A stretch of DNA of 64,000 nucleotides from Gigantopelta aegis (GCF_016097555.1 NC_054701.1:9070440-9134439); one strand, 5' to 3'. Counted from the stretch's first letter, positions 1 through 12,803 are shown. Notes: generated from the letters alone by a model not told the origin. A program made the numbers and translations.

Positions 1-500
1 GGTGTGCCTGTAACACAAAGCGCTAGCGAAAAACAGCTGCCCTGGATCTCCGGGCGCGGTTACTGAGTCAGTAGGGACCGCGGACACTTTCTAAATATGA
101 CAAGAATGATAACGATTTTTGCTGTGCTGATGGAATACATTTAAAAGAACTATTTTCAATAACAACAAAAACATTTAATTGCCTCTAACCCCTTAAAATG
201 GAAATTTTTCATTAAGGGGAAATAACTCCGTTTAGCAAAAATTGGCAGACGACATAAAAAAAATTGCTATAATGAAATGTTTTTAAATTTAAGCCTTATT
301 TTGGATTTTAATACCTTTATTAGCATTTATCCTATAAATATTTCCACTAAATTGTCATTTAAATAGTCTGAAATGTTGTTTTTTTCAATGCCAAAAAAAT
401 ACCATTTACTAGCCTCAAGTATATGGTACATGAATTTTGTTTCAGTAATAAGTTTTATAAATTAATTAAATCAATATAATTTGACATTATATAGCATATA

Positions 501-549
<49 letters not shown>

Positions 550-916
550 CAACCACGGATCCCAAATGAGTGGGGTTATGTAATATTTTGTTCAGCTGGA
601 TGTTTTCGCAGAAGTTTATTATTTAATGCAAGTTACTGTAGTTTTACCTTTGTTTGATGCTCTTTTTCTACATTGCATCTACACTATGAATACTATAGCT
701 GCCCTTTTTAAACCTTGCAACCTTCCCTAAAATATCGTGGATCCACCTCTGATAATATGCATTATATTATGTATATGGTCTAGTTCAAGAATACAGTAAC
801 TGATGTTACCAACATATTAATATACTTGTACAGTTGAGGTCAATTGCAGATGTTTAAACATTGAAGATAAAAAATGTCTATTCACAATAGCTCGTATTGA
901 AACAATAATTATTATG
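1..916. other. Non-genic left flank
   Basis: AT-rich sequence with no convincing exon, RNA gene or recognisable transposon end. It holds one AT dinucleotide run (501-547) and stops where the first 2.9-kb repeat unit begins. Confidence 0.6.
501..547. repeat. (AT)n microsatellite
   Basis: An uninterrupted run of alternating A and T, seen directly. Confidence 0.95.
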
Positions 917-1562
917 TATGCTGACCTAACAGGTTTTGTTAAAATAGGTCATTGTAGATGGTTAATCTCATCAGATGTATAATTTACTTGAAATTTAGTA
1001 CTTAATTAAAACATAAACAAATGTCCGCCATTTTGGATCCACACAAAATGCACCAACAGGGAGATGTGTAACATGCCATCAAAGTTATCTAATAATTCTA
1101 AACATCTAAATTGTATGTTGTAGTCAATCAGCAATGGATTAACAACATTTATATCACAAAAATAGGCACTAGTCACGATGACAACACCACTGTGTTTCAA
1201 TAACTAATGGCTATCTCCTTAATTTCTGACTGCCACTGACTGACAGTGCATTTTGTACTAGTTACAACTACTGATATTTTTGTAGTACTACAGAGAAATG
1301 TTGTAGCTATCGCCAACGAACATGTGGTTTTCAACCAAAGAAACACTGCGATGGACTGGTGGCAGTGTACAGCACTGCCAGTCTTCCTGTGCGGTCTCTA
1401 GTTATTGTGTCCTAGAACACGATTCTGGAAGCAACCATATTTAATAAAATTATTTCGGGTAAGAAGCTAAATTTATAATAATCATTACAATGCAAAATAA
1501 ATATTAAAAAAATAGAAAAAGAAAAAACAGAACAAAAACATATATTATACAGCGCCACAGTA

Positions 1563-1749
1563 AATGCCTTTCTTTCTTTTTTTGTGGGTTTTTTTTTGTT
1601 GGGTTTTTTTTTTTTTTTTCTTTTTTTCTTTTTTTTGGGAGGGGTGTTGTTGGTTTATTGTGAGGGTTTTGTTGTTTTTGTGTGGTTTTTGTGTGTGGGT
1701 TTTTTGTGTGGGTTTTGGGGTTTTTTGTTTTTTTTTTTTTTTTTTTATC
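1563..1749 (+). repeat. G/T-rich low-complexity block with G-quadruplex potential
   Basis: A long run of T tracts broken by GGG, GGGG and GTGTGTGGG. Homologous blocks lie at about 4464-4640, 7357-7531 and 10410-10482 and vary mainly in T-tract length. In copies 2 and 3 four G tracts of three or more fall within about 40 bp (4592-4629 in copy 2), a motif that can form a G-quadruplex. Lysine-rich minus-strand frames here are artefacts of composition. Confidence 0.75.
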
Positions 1750-2186
1750 CAGTGGATAAGCTGCTGGACAATTAAGCTGACGACAGTAGTTCAAATTACT
1801 TCAAAGCTGCCTCACACTTTTGTTCATCATTCTAATCTATTACCCTCGTATCTGCATTTCAAGCTTATTACTTAAACGTTCCAATTTGTCCTACGATATC
1901 AATCTGTCTGTCAGTTCCCTCCAACTCTGTTTTCTGAGCTGTCCACACCATCACCTACCTGTCTCAACTTCCTCCACTGGTCTCTGTGTACTTCTCTGCA
2001 CCCACCTGATTTCCTCGTTCTCTAAGGCTAATACAGCTGGTCTGACCCACGGCACTAACTAACGACCAGTGGTAGTCGGGGAGTATAGTAGGTGGTGACA
2101 AGTGCCTCTTAACAATGCCAGAAGTAACCAATGAACATTCTCCGAAGTGGTTCGACTAAGCTCACATCCAAAGCTGGTGGAAAATG

Positions 2187-2306
2187 GCAGGTGTGTGGCA
2201 CAGATAGCCACACGAGTTGGGAAATTGCAGGTGTGTGGCACAGTTAGCCACATGAAATGGGAAATGGCAGGTGTGTGGCACAGATAGCTACAAGAAACAA
2301 ACACTT
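2187..2306. repeat. Three 40-bp direct repeats inside the 2.9-kb unit
   Basis: GCAGGTGTGTGGCACAG starts at 2187, 2227 and 2267 (period 40), followed by variants of TAGCCACA. The same triplet occurs in the other unit copies (from about 5081, 7972 and 10909). Confidence 0.9.
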
Positions 2307-2771
2307 GTCGAAGTTGGAAAGACAAGGACTGGGATGTGGACTTGGACAGCGAAAGAAGTTGACAGATAGAACTGGCCGAATTAAAAAGAAAGGAGGATGA
2401 GTTCACAGAAAATAAAGGAAAGGGGGCAGTCAGATTAAAAAAAAAATATTAACATTTTATATTGAGACATTTAAATGCTAAATGTAAGAAATATATTATT
2501 GGAATAAAATAAACAATGTCAGTATTGTTTACAATACGGAACCTGTAGGCAGGTAGTATAGCACTATGGTTTATTTTACCATAGTAACGACGTGGTATAT
2601 GAACAACGTTGTGATACCTTATATTAGTTATATATTTTTATGTATTTAATTAAGGTAAATCACCTACCATTATCCTGTACAGTTTAGTATATGTTTATGT
2701 TTGTATAATAAGTTGCAAAACCTTAAAGCAACAAAGAACTGAGTGAACACGTCAGACGACGTGTATGAGAA

Positions 2772-3180
2772 TTATCAAACTAAAGAATTATCAAATGTTT
2801 AACATCCAGTAGTCGATGATTAATTAAAGAAGTATTAAATGTTTAACATCCAATAGCCGATGATTAATTAAAGAATTATTAAATGTTTAATATCCAGTAG
2901 CCGATGATTAAATAAAGAATTATCAAATGTTTAACATCCAATAGCCGATGATTAATTAAAGAATTATCAAATGTTTAACATCCAGTAGCCGATGATTAAT
3001 TAAAGAATTATCAAATTTTTAACATCCAGTAGCCGATGATTAATTAAAGAAGTATTAAATGTTTAACATCCAATAGTCGATGATTAATTAAAGTAATATT
3101 AAATGTTTAACATCCAATAGACGATGATTAATTAAATAATTATTAAATGTTTAACATCCAGTAGCCGATGATTAATTACC
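2772..3180. repeat. 44-45 bp tandem array (copy 1), SINE-tail-like
   Basis: About nine repeats containing ATGTTTAACATCCAGTAGCC then GATGATTAATTAAAG. The core closely matches the SINE 3' tail seen at 29270-29340 and 40740-40800 (TTTGACGTCCAATAGCCGAT). The unit resumes 100 bp later with GTGGTGTCGTTA then an AAACAAACT-type end, also as in the SINE tail. I infer that the array grew from a SINE 3' end. Confidence 0.85.
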
Positions 3181-3815
3181 ATTAGCACAAATTATTTTGA
3201 CGTCACGTATTTTAACTAAAGCTTTGAAAACGTTACGCTCAGGTACACAGGTCTTGTTGGCTTGTAAGCAAATGATCCATCCACAGCCTATGATTAATTA
3301 ACATGAAACAGTGGTGTCGTTAGACAAAACAAACTGTTTTAATTCTGGGGCTTCCCACGTGCATACATACAGAACAAACACACGAAAATGCACCGGAAAG
3401 TACACACATACACGATACATCAAACAAGGTATTTGTATTGTCTGTGATATAGATATAAATAGACACAAATAGCCTAGGGAAGATAATTAGCATTTTTAAG
3501 CCTCTATGTATATAAAACATATTATTTAAAATATAATAACATAATTAGAAATGTTTTCATAATTCCAAATTGAAAGATATAAAAGATATAACTTACTCAC
3601 GCACTGCCCGCCAAACTGCTAACAATACTTGGAAAAAACACTCAGTTCCGCGAATTTTGTTTTTATTCCCGGGGATTTCTTTCCTCTAGACACGATATCA
3701 TGTTTACTAGCTTAATAAGTTATGGGTCAGGCTACCTAAGCGTCGCTAGTAGCTTACTTCCCTGTTTCGTCAGTGGCGCGAAACGAGACAATCGAGTTTG
3801 GTTTAAGTCTAGTTG

Positions 3816-6708
3816 TATGCTGACCCAACAGGTTTTGTTAAAATAGGTCATTGTAGATGGTTAATCTCATCAGATGTATAATTTACTTGAAATTTAGTAC
3901 TTAATTAAAACATAAACAAATGTCCGCCATTTTGGATCCACACAAAATGCACCAACAGGGAGATGTGTAACATGCCATCAAAGTTATCTAATAATTCTAA
4001 ACATCTAAATTGTATGTTGTAGTCAATCAGCAATGAATTAACAACATTTATATCACAAAAATAGGCACTAGTCACGATGACAACACCACTGTGTTTCAAT
4101 AACTAATGGCTATCTCCTTAATTTCTGACTGCCACTGACTGACAGTGCATTTTGTACTAGTTACAACTACTGATATTTTTGTAGTACTACAGACAAATGT
4201 TGTAGCTATCGCCAACGAACATGTGGTTTTCAACCAAAGAAACACTGCGATGGACTGGTGGCAGTGTGCAGCACTGCCAGTCTTCCTGTGCGGTCTCTAG
4301 TTATTGTGTCCTAGAACACGATTCTGGAAGCAACCATATTTAATAAAATTATTTCGGGTAAGAAGCTAAATTTATAATAATCATTACAATGCAAAATAAA
4401 TATTAAAAAAATAGAAAAAGAAAAAACAGAACAAAAACATATATTATACAGCGCCACAGTAAATGCCTTTCTTTCTTTTTTTGTGGGTTTTTTTTTGTTG
4501 GGTTTTTTTTTTTTTTTCTTTTTTTTTTTTTTTGGGAGGGGTGTTGTTGGTTTATTGTGAGGGTTTTGTTGTTTTTGTGTGGTTTTTGTGTGTGGGTTTT
4601 TTGTGTGGGTTTTGGGGGTTTTTGGGTGTTTTTTTTTTTTATCCAGTGGATAAGCTGCTGGACAATTAAGCTGACGACAGTAGTTCAAATTACTTCAAAG
4701 CTGCCTCACACTTTTGTTCATCATTCTAATCTATTACCCTCGTATCTGCATTTCAAGCTTATTACTTAAACGTTCCAATTTGTCCTACGATATCAATCTG
4801 TCTGTCAGTTCCCTCCAACTCTGTTTTCTGAGCTGTCCACACCATCACCTACCTGTCTCAACTTCCTCCACTGGTCTCTGTGTACTTCTCTGCACCCACC
4901 TGATTTCCTCGTTCTCTAAGGCTAATACAGCTGGTCTGACCCACGGCACTAACTAACGACCAGTGGTAGTCGGGGAGTATAGTAGGTGGTGACAAGTGCC
5001 TCTTAACAATGCCAGAAGTAACCAATGAACATTCTCCGAAGTGGTTCGACTAAGCTCACATCCAAAGCTGGTGGAAAATGGCAGGTGTGTGGCACAGATA
5101 GCCACACGAGTTGGGAAATTGCAGGTGTGTGGCACAGTTAGCCACATGAAATGGGAAATGGCAGGTGTGTGGCACAGATAGCTACAAGAAACAAACACTT
5201 GTCGAAGTTGGAAAGACAAGGACTGGGATGTGGACTTGGACAGCGAAAGAAGTTGACAGATAGAACTGGCCGAATTAAAAAGAAAGGAGGATGAGTTCAC
5301 AGAAAATAAAGGAAAGGGGGCAGTCAGATTAAAAAAAAATATTAACATTTTATATTGAGACATTGAAATGCTAAATGTAAGAAATATATTATTGGAATAA
5401 AATAAACAATGTCAGTATTGTTTACAATACGGAACCTGTAGGCAGGTAGTATAGCACTATGGTTTATTTTACCATAGTAACGACGTGGTATATGAACAAC
5501 GTTGTGATACCTTATATTAGTTATATATTTTTATGTATTTAATTAAGGTAAATCACCTACCATTATCCTGTACAGTTTAGTATATGTTTATGTTTGTATA
5601 ATAAGTTGCAAAACCTTAAAGCAACAAAGAACTGAGTGAACACGTCAGACGACGTGTATGAGAATTATCAAACTAAAGAATTATCAAATGTTTAACATCC
5701 AGTAGTCGATGATTAATTAAAGAAGTATTAAATGTTTAACATCCAATAGCCGATGATTAATTAAAGAATTATTAAATGTTTAATATCCAGTAGCCGATGA
5801 TTAAATAAAGAATTATCAAATGTTTAACATCCAATAGCCGATGATTAATTAAAGAATTATCAAATGTTTAACATCCAGTAGCCGATGATTAATTAAAGAA
5901 TTATCAAATTTTTAACATCCAGTAGCCGATGATTAATTAAAGAAGTATTAAATGTTTAACATCCAATAGTCGATGATTAATTAAAGTAATATTAAATGTT
6001 TAACATCCAATAGACGATGATTAATTAAATAATTATTAAATGTTTAACATCCAGTAGCCGATGATTAATTACCATTAGCACAAATTATTTTGACGTCACG
6101 TATTTTAACTAAAGCTTTGAAAACGTTACGCTCAGGTACACAGGTCTTGTTGGCTTGTAAGCAAATGATCCATCCACAGCCTATGATTAATTAACATGAA
6201 ACAGTGGTGTCGTTAGACAAAACAAACTGTTTTAATTCTGGGGCTTCCCACGTGCATACATACAGAACAAACACACGAAAATGCACCGGAAAGTACACAC
6301 ATACACGATACATCAAACAAGGTATTTGTATTGTCTGTGATATAGATATAAATAGACACAAATAGCCTAGGGAAGATAATTAGCATTTTTAAGCCTCTAT
6401 GTATATAAAACATATTATTTAAAATATAATAACATAATTAGAAATGTTTTCATAATTCCAAATTGAAAGATATAAAAGATATAACTTACTCACGCACTGC
6501 CCGCCAAACTGCTAACAATACTTGGAAAAAACACTCAGTTCCGCGAATTTTGTTTTTATTCCCGGGGATTTCTTTCCTCTAGACACGATATCATGTTTAC
6601 TAGCTTAATAAGTTATGGGTCAGGCTACCTAAGCGTCGCTAGTAGCTTACTTCCCTGTTTCGTCAGTGGCGCGAAACGAGACAATCGAGTTTGGTTTAAG
6701 TCTAGTTG
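3816..6708. repeat. 2.9-kb tandem unit, copy 2
   Basis: Head-to-tail copy of the unit at 917. Differences are few point changes and length changes in the T-rich block (4480-4640), so the duplication is recent. This is the cleanest full-length copy and the best reference for the unit. Confidence 0.93.
5666..6073. repeat. 44-45 bp tandem array (copy 2)
   Basis: Same array as at 2772 with nine near-identical repeats and the same order of variants (AGTAGTC, AATAGCC, AGTAGCC), so it was copied with the whole 2.9-kb unit. Confidence 0.9.
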
Positions 6709-7393
6709 TATGCTGACCCAACAGGTTTTGTTAAAATAGGTCATTGTAGATGGTTAATCTCATCAGATGTATAATTTACTTGAAATTTAGTACTTAATTA
6801 AAACATAAACAAATGTCCGCCATTTTGGATCCACACAAAATGCACCAACAGGGAGATGTGTAACATGCCATCAAAGTTATCTAATAATTCTAAACATCTA
6901 AATTGTATGTTGTAGTCAATCAGCAATGAATTAACAACATTTATATCACAAAAATAGGCACTAGTCACGATGACAACACCACTGTGTTTCAATAACTAAT
7001 GGCTATCTCCTTAATTTCTGACTGCCACTGACTGACAGTGCATTTTGTACTAGTTACAACTACTGATATTTTTGTAGTACTACAGACAAATGTTGTAGCT
7101 ATCGCCAACGAACATGTGGTTTTCAACCAAAGAAACACTGCGATGGACTGGTGGCAGTGTGCAGCACTGCCAGTCTTCCTGTGCGGTCTCTAGTTATTGT
7201 GTCCTAGAACACGATTCTGGAAGCAACCATATTTAATAAAATTATTTCGGGTAAGAAGCTAAATTTATAATAATCATTACAATGCAAAATAAATATTAAA
7301 AAAATAGAAAAAGAAAAAACAGAACAAAAACATATATTATACAGCGCCACAGTAAATGCCTTTCTTTCTTTTTTTGTGGGTTTTTTTTTGTTG

Positions 7394-7424
<31 letters not shown>

Positions 7425-8548
7425 GGGAGGGGTGTTGTTGGTTTATTGTGAGGGTTTTGTTGTTTTTGTGTGGTTTTTGTGTGTGGGTTTTTTGTGTGGG
7501 TTTTGGGGGTTTTTGGGTGTTTTTTTTTTTTATCCAGTGGATAAGCTGCTGGACAATTAAGCTGACGACAGTAGTTCAAATTACTTCAAAGCTGCCTCAC
7601 ACTTTTGTTCATCATTCTAATCTATTACCCTCGTATCTGCATTTCAAGCTTATTACTTAAACGTTCCAATTTGTCCTACGATATCAATCTGTCTGTCAGT
7701 TCCCTCCAACTCTGTTTTCTGAGCTGTCCACACCATCACCTACCTGTCTCAACTTCCTCCACTGGTCTCTGTGTACTTCTCTGCACCCACCTGATTTCCT
7801 CGTTCTCTAAGGCTAATACAGCTGGTCTGACCCACGGCACTAACTAACGACCAGTGGTAGTCGGGGAGTATAGTAGGTGGTGACAAGTGCCTCTTAACAA
7901 TGCCAGAAGTAACCAATGAACATTCTCCGAAGTGGTTCGACTAAGCTCACATCCAAAGCTGGTGGAAAATGGCAGGTGTGTGGCACAGATAGCCACACGA
8001 GTTGGGAAATTGCAGGTGTGTGGCACAGTTAGCCACATGAAATGGGAAATGGCAGGTGTGTGGCACAGATAGCTACAAGAAACAAACACTTGTCGAAGTT
8101 GGAAAGACAAGGACTGGGATGTGGACTTGGACAGCGAAAGAAGTTGACAAATGTTTAACATACAATAGCCGATGATTAATTAAAGAATTATCAAATGTTT
8201 AACATCCAGTAGCCGATGATTAATTAAAGAATTATCAAATTTTTAACATCCAGTAGCCGATGATTAATTAAAGAAGTATTAAATGTTTAACATTCAATAG
8301 TCGATGATTAATTAAAGTAATATTAAATGTTTAACATCCAATAGACGATGATTAATTAAATAATTATTAAATGTTTAACATCCAGTAGCCGATGATTAAT
8401 TACCATTAGCACAAATTATTTTGACGTCACGTATTTTAACTAAAGCTTTGAAAACGTTACGCTCAGGTACACAGGTCTTGTTGGCTTGTAAGCAAATGAT
8501 CCATCCACAGCCTATGATTAATTAACATGAAACAGTGGTGTCGTTAGA
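6709..8548. repeat. 2.9-kb tandem unit, copy 3 (deleted, then truncated by LINE)
   Basis: Follows copy 2 directly. At about 8147 it jumps from GAAGTTGACA to AATGTTTAACAT, losing roughly 560 bp present in copy 2 (about 5262-5817). The two sides share a short ACA. The unit stops in GTGGTGTCGTTAGA at about 8548, where LINE sequence begins, so its last ~500 bp are missing. Confidence 0.9.
8147..8402. repeat. 44-45 bp tandem array (copy 3, shortened)
   Basis: Only about the last six repeats remain, because the internal deletion of copy 3 removed the first part of the array. Confidence 0.9.
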
Positions 8549-10395
8549 AAAATCATCAGATATTTTTAATTTCAAAACCTCAAATAAAAACTGGATTAAA
8601 ACTCTATATAATAATTCAGTGTTGAGGGTGATTCAAAATGGCTTTCTATTAGAAACATTTAAATTAGAAAGAGGATGTAGACAAGGCGATGCACTATCTC
8701 GTTATATTTTTATTATCTGCGCTGAAATTTTAGCTATATTAATAAAAATAACAAAAACATAAATGGAATAACAATCGATGGTGAGCAATAGTTAATATCC
8801 CAATACGCAGACGATACAACTTTTATACTTGATGGAACTCCTGGATCTGTTTAATACTTTAACAATATTAGAATATTATGCCACAGTATCTGGATTAAAA
8901 ATAAATTATACAAAATCAAAAGCTATTTGGATAGGCAGTAAAATATACTCAAAAGAAGTTTATCACCATTCAAGATGAAAATTGCAAAGGAATACAATAG
9001 AATTTAAGATGCTCGGAATAACGTTTACAGTGAATTTACAATTAATTGTTAAAGCGAATTACCCCACAAAACTTAATGAAATTAAACTATTGATAAAACT
9101 ATGGTTAATAAGGAAGTTAACTGTCTCAGGAAGATTAACCGTATTAAAAACATTTTTAATACCTAAAATTACGTATTTACTCATTGCACTACCAAACCCA
9201 TCGAAAAAAGTAGTTGGCAATTTGAATAGATTATTTTTAAAATTCATTTGGCAAAATAAACCCGATTAAATATTAAGTCTGGAGCTCCACGCGGTAAGAC
9301 GTGTTTGTTTCGTTTGTCCACACTGCACGTGCTTTCGCGGCTCGACTTGGGGATCCTTCACTTCGTTGTTTTTGTCAGCGAAGTGAAGTTTTCTACTGGG
9401 ATGTATGCAGCCATTGGAACTGATTGAAGTCTGGAACCCTTCTCGTTTCGACAGTCTGCACCACCAGGTTGGATTCCTTTTTAGCGAGATTTCTTGCCTC
9501 CACGTCATTTCTCCGTCTAACTATGTTGACTTGTTATTTTTCGTGACTCGTATGACGGCCATTCTGCAGAACGCCACGGTTGTTGGCGTTTAGTCTCTAC
9601 ATGTCCGAGCCTGTCCTAGCAGCACTGGAAGATTGACCGCCCCACTCTAAGAAGAAATAGGAAGCGGGATCGGCCCCTACTACTCTTTTCTAGACTTTAC
9701 TTTGTTTTATTGTGATACCATCTCGTATCCTCCGGATTCGGACCTGTCCGCACCACTATACCAACCCATGACGACTGGACTATACCCTAGTCTGATTCTC
9801 TCTCTCGTTCAGACGGATCCGGCTTCTCAAGATCTGTATTTCAGCACAGCACTACACCTTCAACGTCTATTGACTGTCAATCTAGGTATTTTCTTGACGG
9901 GATGCAACCCATCTCGTCCGTACAAGCTGTGCACCCTCACGGCCTTAACGAGGCCACTCACGTGGACATATAGATCGGACTTTAAACTTTTAGACCTTCG
10001 TTTAAAAAATTATGTCGAAATTACTTTCTTTTTTTAATATTATTAAATAGTCGGATCCTCTCTTCTTTCACTTATTTATTTTTGGACTGTCCTTCTAAAA
10101 TGCTCCAAATTATATAAATATTCGACCGAGCAGTCAATTATTTTTATTTTTGGCTTGTAACTTCTTTTTTTAAAATTCTATTAACTTTTCTACTAATTGC
10201 TATTTTCAAAATTCTGCCCATTTTCAACTCTACACCCCCCCCCCCACCCACACATCCCTCCCCCACCCACCCACCCCCCTCCTCCCGAGTCATGCCATCG
10301 ATCTTATCTAATTTCTTTTTGACCACCTGATCTAATCTAGCGACCAAATTTAATGAGTAGAATTTTCTTTATTAATTATATTAATTAGAGATGCG
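8549..10395 (+). mobile_element. LINE fragment A (L1/Tx1-like RT, broken)
   Basis: A 5'-truncated non-LTR retrotransposon. Frames 8535-8762 and 8982-9269 carry reverse transcriptase motifs: GCRQGDALSRYIF (normally GDPLSPYIF), ICAEILAILI, then YADDTTFILDG in another frame at about 8808-8840, and later GLxNP-type LINE spacer sequence. The style is that of L1/Tx1-clade RTs with QTGFIKGRYIGE upstream, as seen in copy B. Frameshifts and stops separate the blocks, so it is inactive. From about 9270 a non-coding 3' region follows that is also shared with copy B. It begins abruptly inside unit copy 3. Confidence 0.85.
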
Positions 10396-11504
10396 CATCA
10401 AAAAAAAATTGTTTTGGTGTGGGTTTTGTGTGTGGGTTTTTTGTGTGGGTTTTGGGGTTTTTGGGTTTTTTTTTTTTTTTTATCCAGTGGACAATTAAGC
10501 TGACGACAGTAGTTCAAATTACTTCAAAGCTGCCTCACACTTTTGTTCATCATTCTAATCTATTACCCTCGTATCTGCATTTCAAGCTTATTACTTAAAC
10601 GTTCCAATTTGTCCTACGATATCAATCTGTCTGTCAGTTTCCTCCAACTCTGTTTTCTGAGCTGTCCACACCATCACCTACCTGTCTCAACTTCCTCCAC
10701 TGGTCTCTGTGTACTTCTCTGCACCCACCTGATTTCCTCGTTCTCTAAGGCTAATACAGCTGGTCTGACCCACGGCACTAACTAACGACCAGTGGTAGTC
10801 GGGGAGTATAGTAGGTGGTGACAAGTGCCTCTTAACAATGCCAGAAGTAACCAATGAACATTCTCCGAAGTGGTTCGACTAAGCTCACATCCAAAGCTGG
10901 TGGAAAATGGCAGGTGTGTGGCACAGATAGCCACACGAGTTGGGAAATTGCAGGTGTGTGGCACAGTTAGCCACATGAAATGGGAAATGGCAGGTGTGTG
11001 GCACAGATAGCTACAAGAAACAAACACTTGTCGAAGTTGGAAAGACAAGGACTGGGATGTGGACTTGGACAGCGAAAGAAGTTGACAGATAGAACTGGCC
11101 GAATTAAAAAGAAAGGAGGATGAGTTCATAGGAAATAAAGGAAAGGGGGCAGTCAGATTAAAAAAACAAAACAATATTAAAATTTTATATTTAGACATCG
11201 AAATGCAAAATGCAAGAAATATATTATAGAATAAAATAAACAATGTCAGTATTGTTTACAATACGGAACCTGTAGGCAGGTAGTATAGCACTATGGTTTA
11301 TTTTACCATAGTAACGACGTGGTATATGAACAACGTTGTGATACCTTATATTAGTTATATATTTTTATGTGTTTAATTAAGGTAAATCACCTACCATTAC
11401 CCTGTACAGTTTAGTATATGTTTATGTTTGTATAATAAGTTGCAAAACCTTAAAGCAACAAAGAACTGAGTGAACACGTCAGACGACGTGTATGAGAATT
11501 ATCA

Positions 11505-12372
11505 AACTAAAGAATTATCAAATGTTTAACATCCAGTAGTCGATGATTAATTAAAGAAGTATTAAATGTTTAACATCCAATAGCCGATGATTAATTAAAG
11601 AATTATTAAATGTTTAACATCCAGTAGCCGATGATTAATTAAAGAAGTATTAAATGTTTAACATCCAATAGTCGATGATTAATTAAAGAAGTATTAAATG
11701 TTTAACATCCAATAGTCGATGATTAAATAAAGAATTATTTAAATGTTTAACATCCAGTAGCCGATGATTAATTAAAGAATTATCAAATTTTTAACATACA
11801 GTAGTCGATGATTAATTAAAGAAGTATTAAATGTTTAACACCCAATAGCCGATGATTAATTAAAGAAGTATTAAATGTTTAACACAATTGACGATGATTA
11901 ATTAAATAATTATTAAATGTTTAACATCCAGTAGCCGATGATTAATTAAAAAAGTATTAAATGTTTAACATCCAATAGTCGATGATTAAATAAAGAATTA
12001 ATAAATGTTTAACATTCAATAGCCGATGATTAATTAAAGAATTATCAAATGTTTAACATCCAGTAGCCGATGATTAATTAAAGAATAATTAAATGTTTAA
12101 CATCCAATAGTCGATGATTAAATAAAGAATTATTAAATGTTTAACATCCAGTAGCCGATGATTAATTAAAGAAGTATTAAATGTTTAACATCCAATAGTC
12201 GATGATAAATTAAAGAATTATCAAATGTTTAACATCCAGTAGCCGATGATTAATTAAAGAAGTATTAAATGGTTGACATCCAATAGTCGAAGATTAAGTA
12301 AAGCATTATCAAATGGTTTGGCATCCATCCAATAACAGATTATTAATTTAAAAATTATCAAATGTTTGGCAT
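11505..12372. repeat. Expanded 44-45 bp tandem array (copy 4)
   Basis: About nineteen repeats of the element seen at 2772, roughly double the number in copies 1 and 2. It grows more diverged toward 12300, where TGGTTTGGCATCCATCC appears. The period is about 44-45 bp with no unique spacers. Confidence 0.88.
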
Positions 12373-12410
12373 CCACCCAGAAGCCAATGGTTATATATAG
12401 AGGATTCGTC

Positions 12411-12536
12411 ACGAGTGGTTTTTTTAATATGGAAAATATCAACCGAGTCTATGTTAATCAGTATTTGTCGAGGTTCTGCCGAGACAACTACCAATTAACT
12501 AGACGATGTTGATATTTTACATATTAAAAAACACGA
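12411..12536. repeat. Foldback (imperfect palindrome)
   Basis: The left arm (about 12417-12473, TTTTTTAATATGGAAAATAT onward) and the right arm (about 12479-12534) are reverse complements at roughly 80 percent, with a loop of about 5 nt. It may be a small foldback or MITE-like element. No protein is encoded. Confidence 0.7.
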
Positions 12537-12540
12537 GTAG

Positions 12541-12803
12541 CTAATTCTATTTATCCTATAACACTTCTAAAATAACATTTTTATTCAATTTTTAGTAAAT
12601 CACAGTACTAAAGTTGCCGCCATCGGTAATATGACGTCATCACCATTAGCACAAATTATTTTGACGTCACGTATTTTAACTAAAGCTTTGAAAACGTTAC
12701 GCTCAGGTACACAGGTCTTGTTGGCTTGTAAGCAAATGATCCATCCACAGCAACACATTATCTAGAGACCTTGCAAATTTTAATACACTAAATTATCACA
12801 TGG
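12541..12803. other. Unit-related sequence before the BEL element
   Basis: From 12644 to 12751 it matches the unit segment that follows the array (ACCATTAGCACAAATTATTT). Then unrelated AT-rich sequence leads to the CATGG target site at 12799-12803. No gene seen. Confidence 0.6.

Larger units (their letters stand above)
917..3815. repeat. 2.9-kb tandem unit, copy 1
   Basis: The sequence from TATGCTGACC to TCTAGTTG recurs almost unchanged 2899 bp later and again 2893 bp after that. Within the unit, in order, are: an AT-rich leader, a G/T-rich low-complexity block, a pyrimidine-rich stretch, three 40-bp repeats, a 44-45 bp array, and a tail ending in GTTTAAGTCTAGTTG. Small open frames in the unit are preserved only because the copies are recent. 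No protein family is recognised and no terminal inverted repeats are seen at the unit ends. It may be a satellite built around an older mobile element; its origin is unknown. Confidence 0.9.
10400..12760. repeat. 2.9-kb tandem unit, copy 4 (main part)
   Basis: Resumes in the G/T-rich block right after LINE A and continues through the pyrimidine-rich part, the 40-bp repeats and an expanded 45-bp array to ATCCATCCACAGC. It lacks the first ~690 bp of the unit. The unit tail follows only at 20768, so this copy is interrupted by about 8 kb of later DNA. It has more substitutions and a longer array than copies 1-3. Confidence 0.88.

Noticed and set aside
1563-1749. Telomere-like repeat
   Set aside because: G/T-rich but with no regular TTAGGG period.
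1504-1794. Lysine/proline-rich minus-strand frame and phenylalanine-rich plus-strand frame
   Set aside because: Direct translation of T/G homopolymer tracts.
1006-2406. Small open frames conserved in every 2.9-kb unit (64, 80, 115 codons)
   Set aside because: Conservation follows from recent duplication; no codon bias, no family, no start or polyadenylation context, and frames break in the more diverged copy 4.
2772-3180. CRISPR-like appearance of the 45-bp repeats
   Set aside because: Repeats are contiguous with no unique spacers, sequence is eukaryotic, and no cas-like genes exist. It is a minisatellite.
10201-10290. Gly/Val-rich minus-strand frame
   Set aside because: Translation of C-rich low-complexity sequence in LINE A, at the place where LINE B has a CA repeat.
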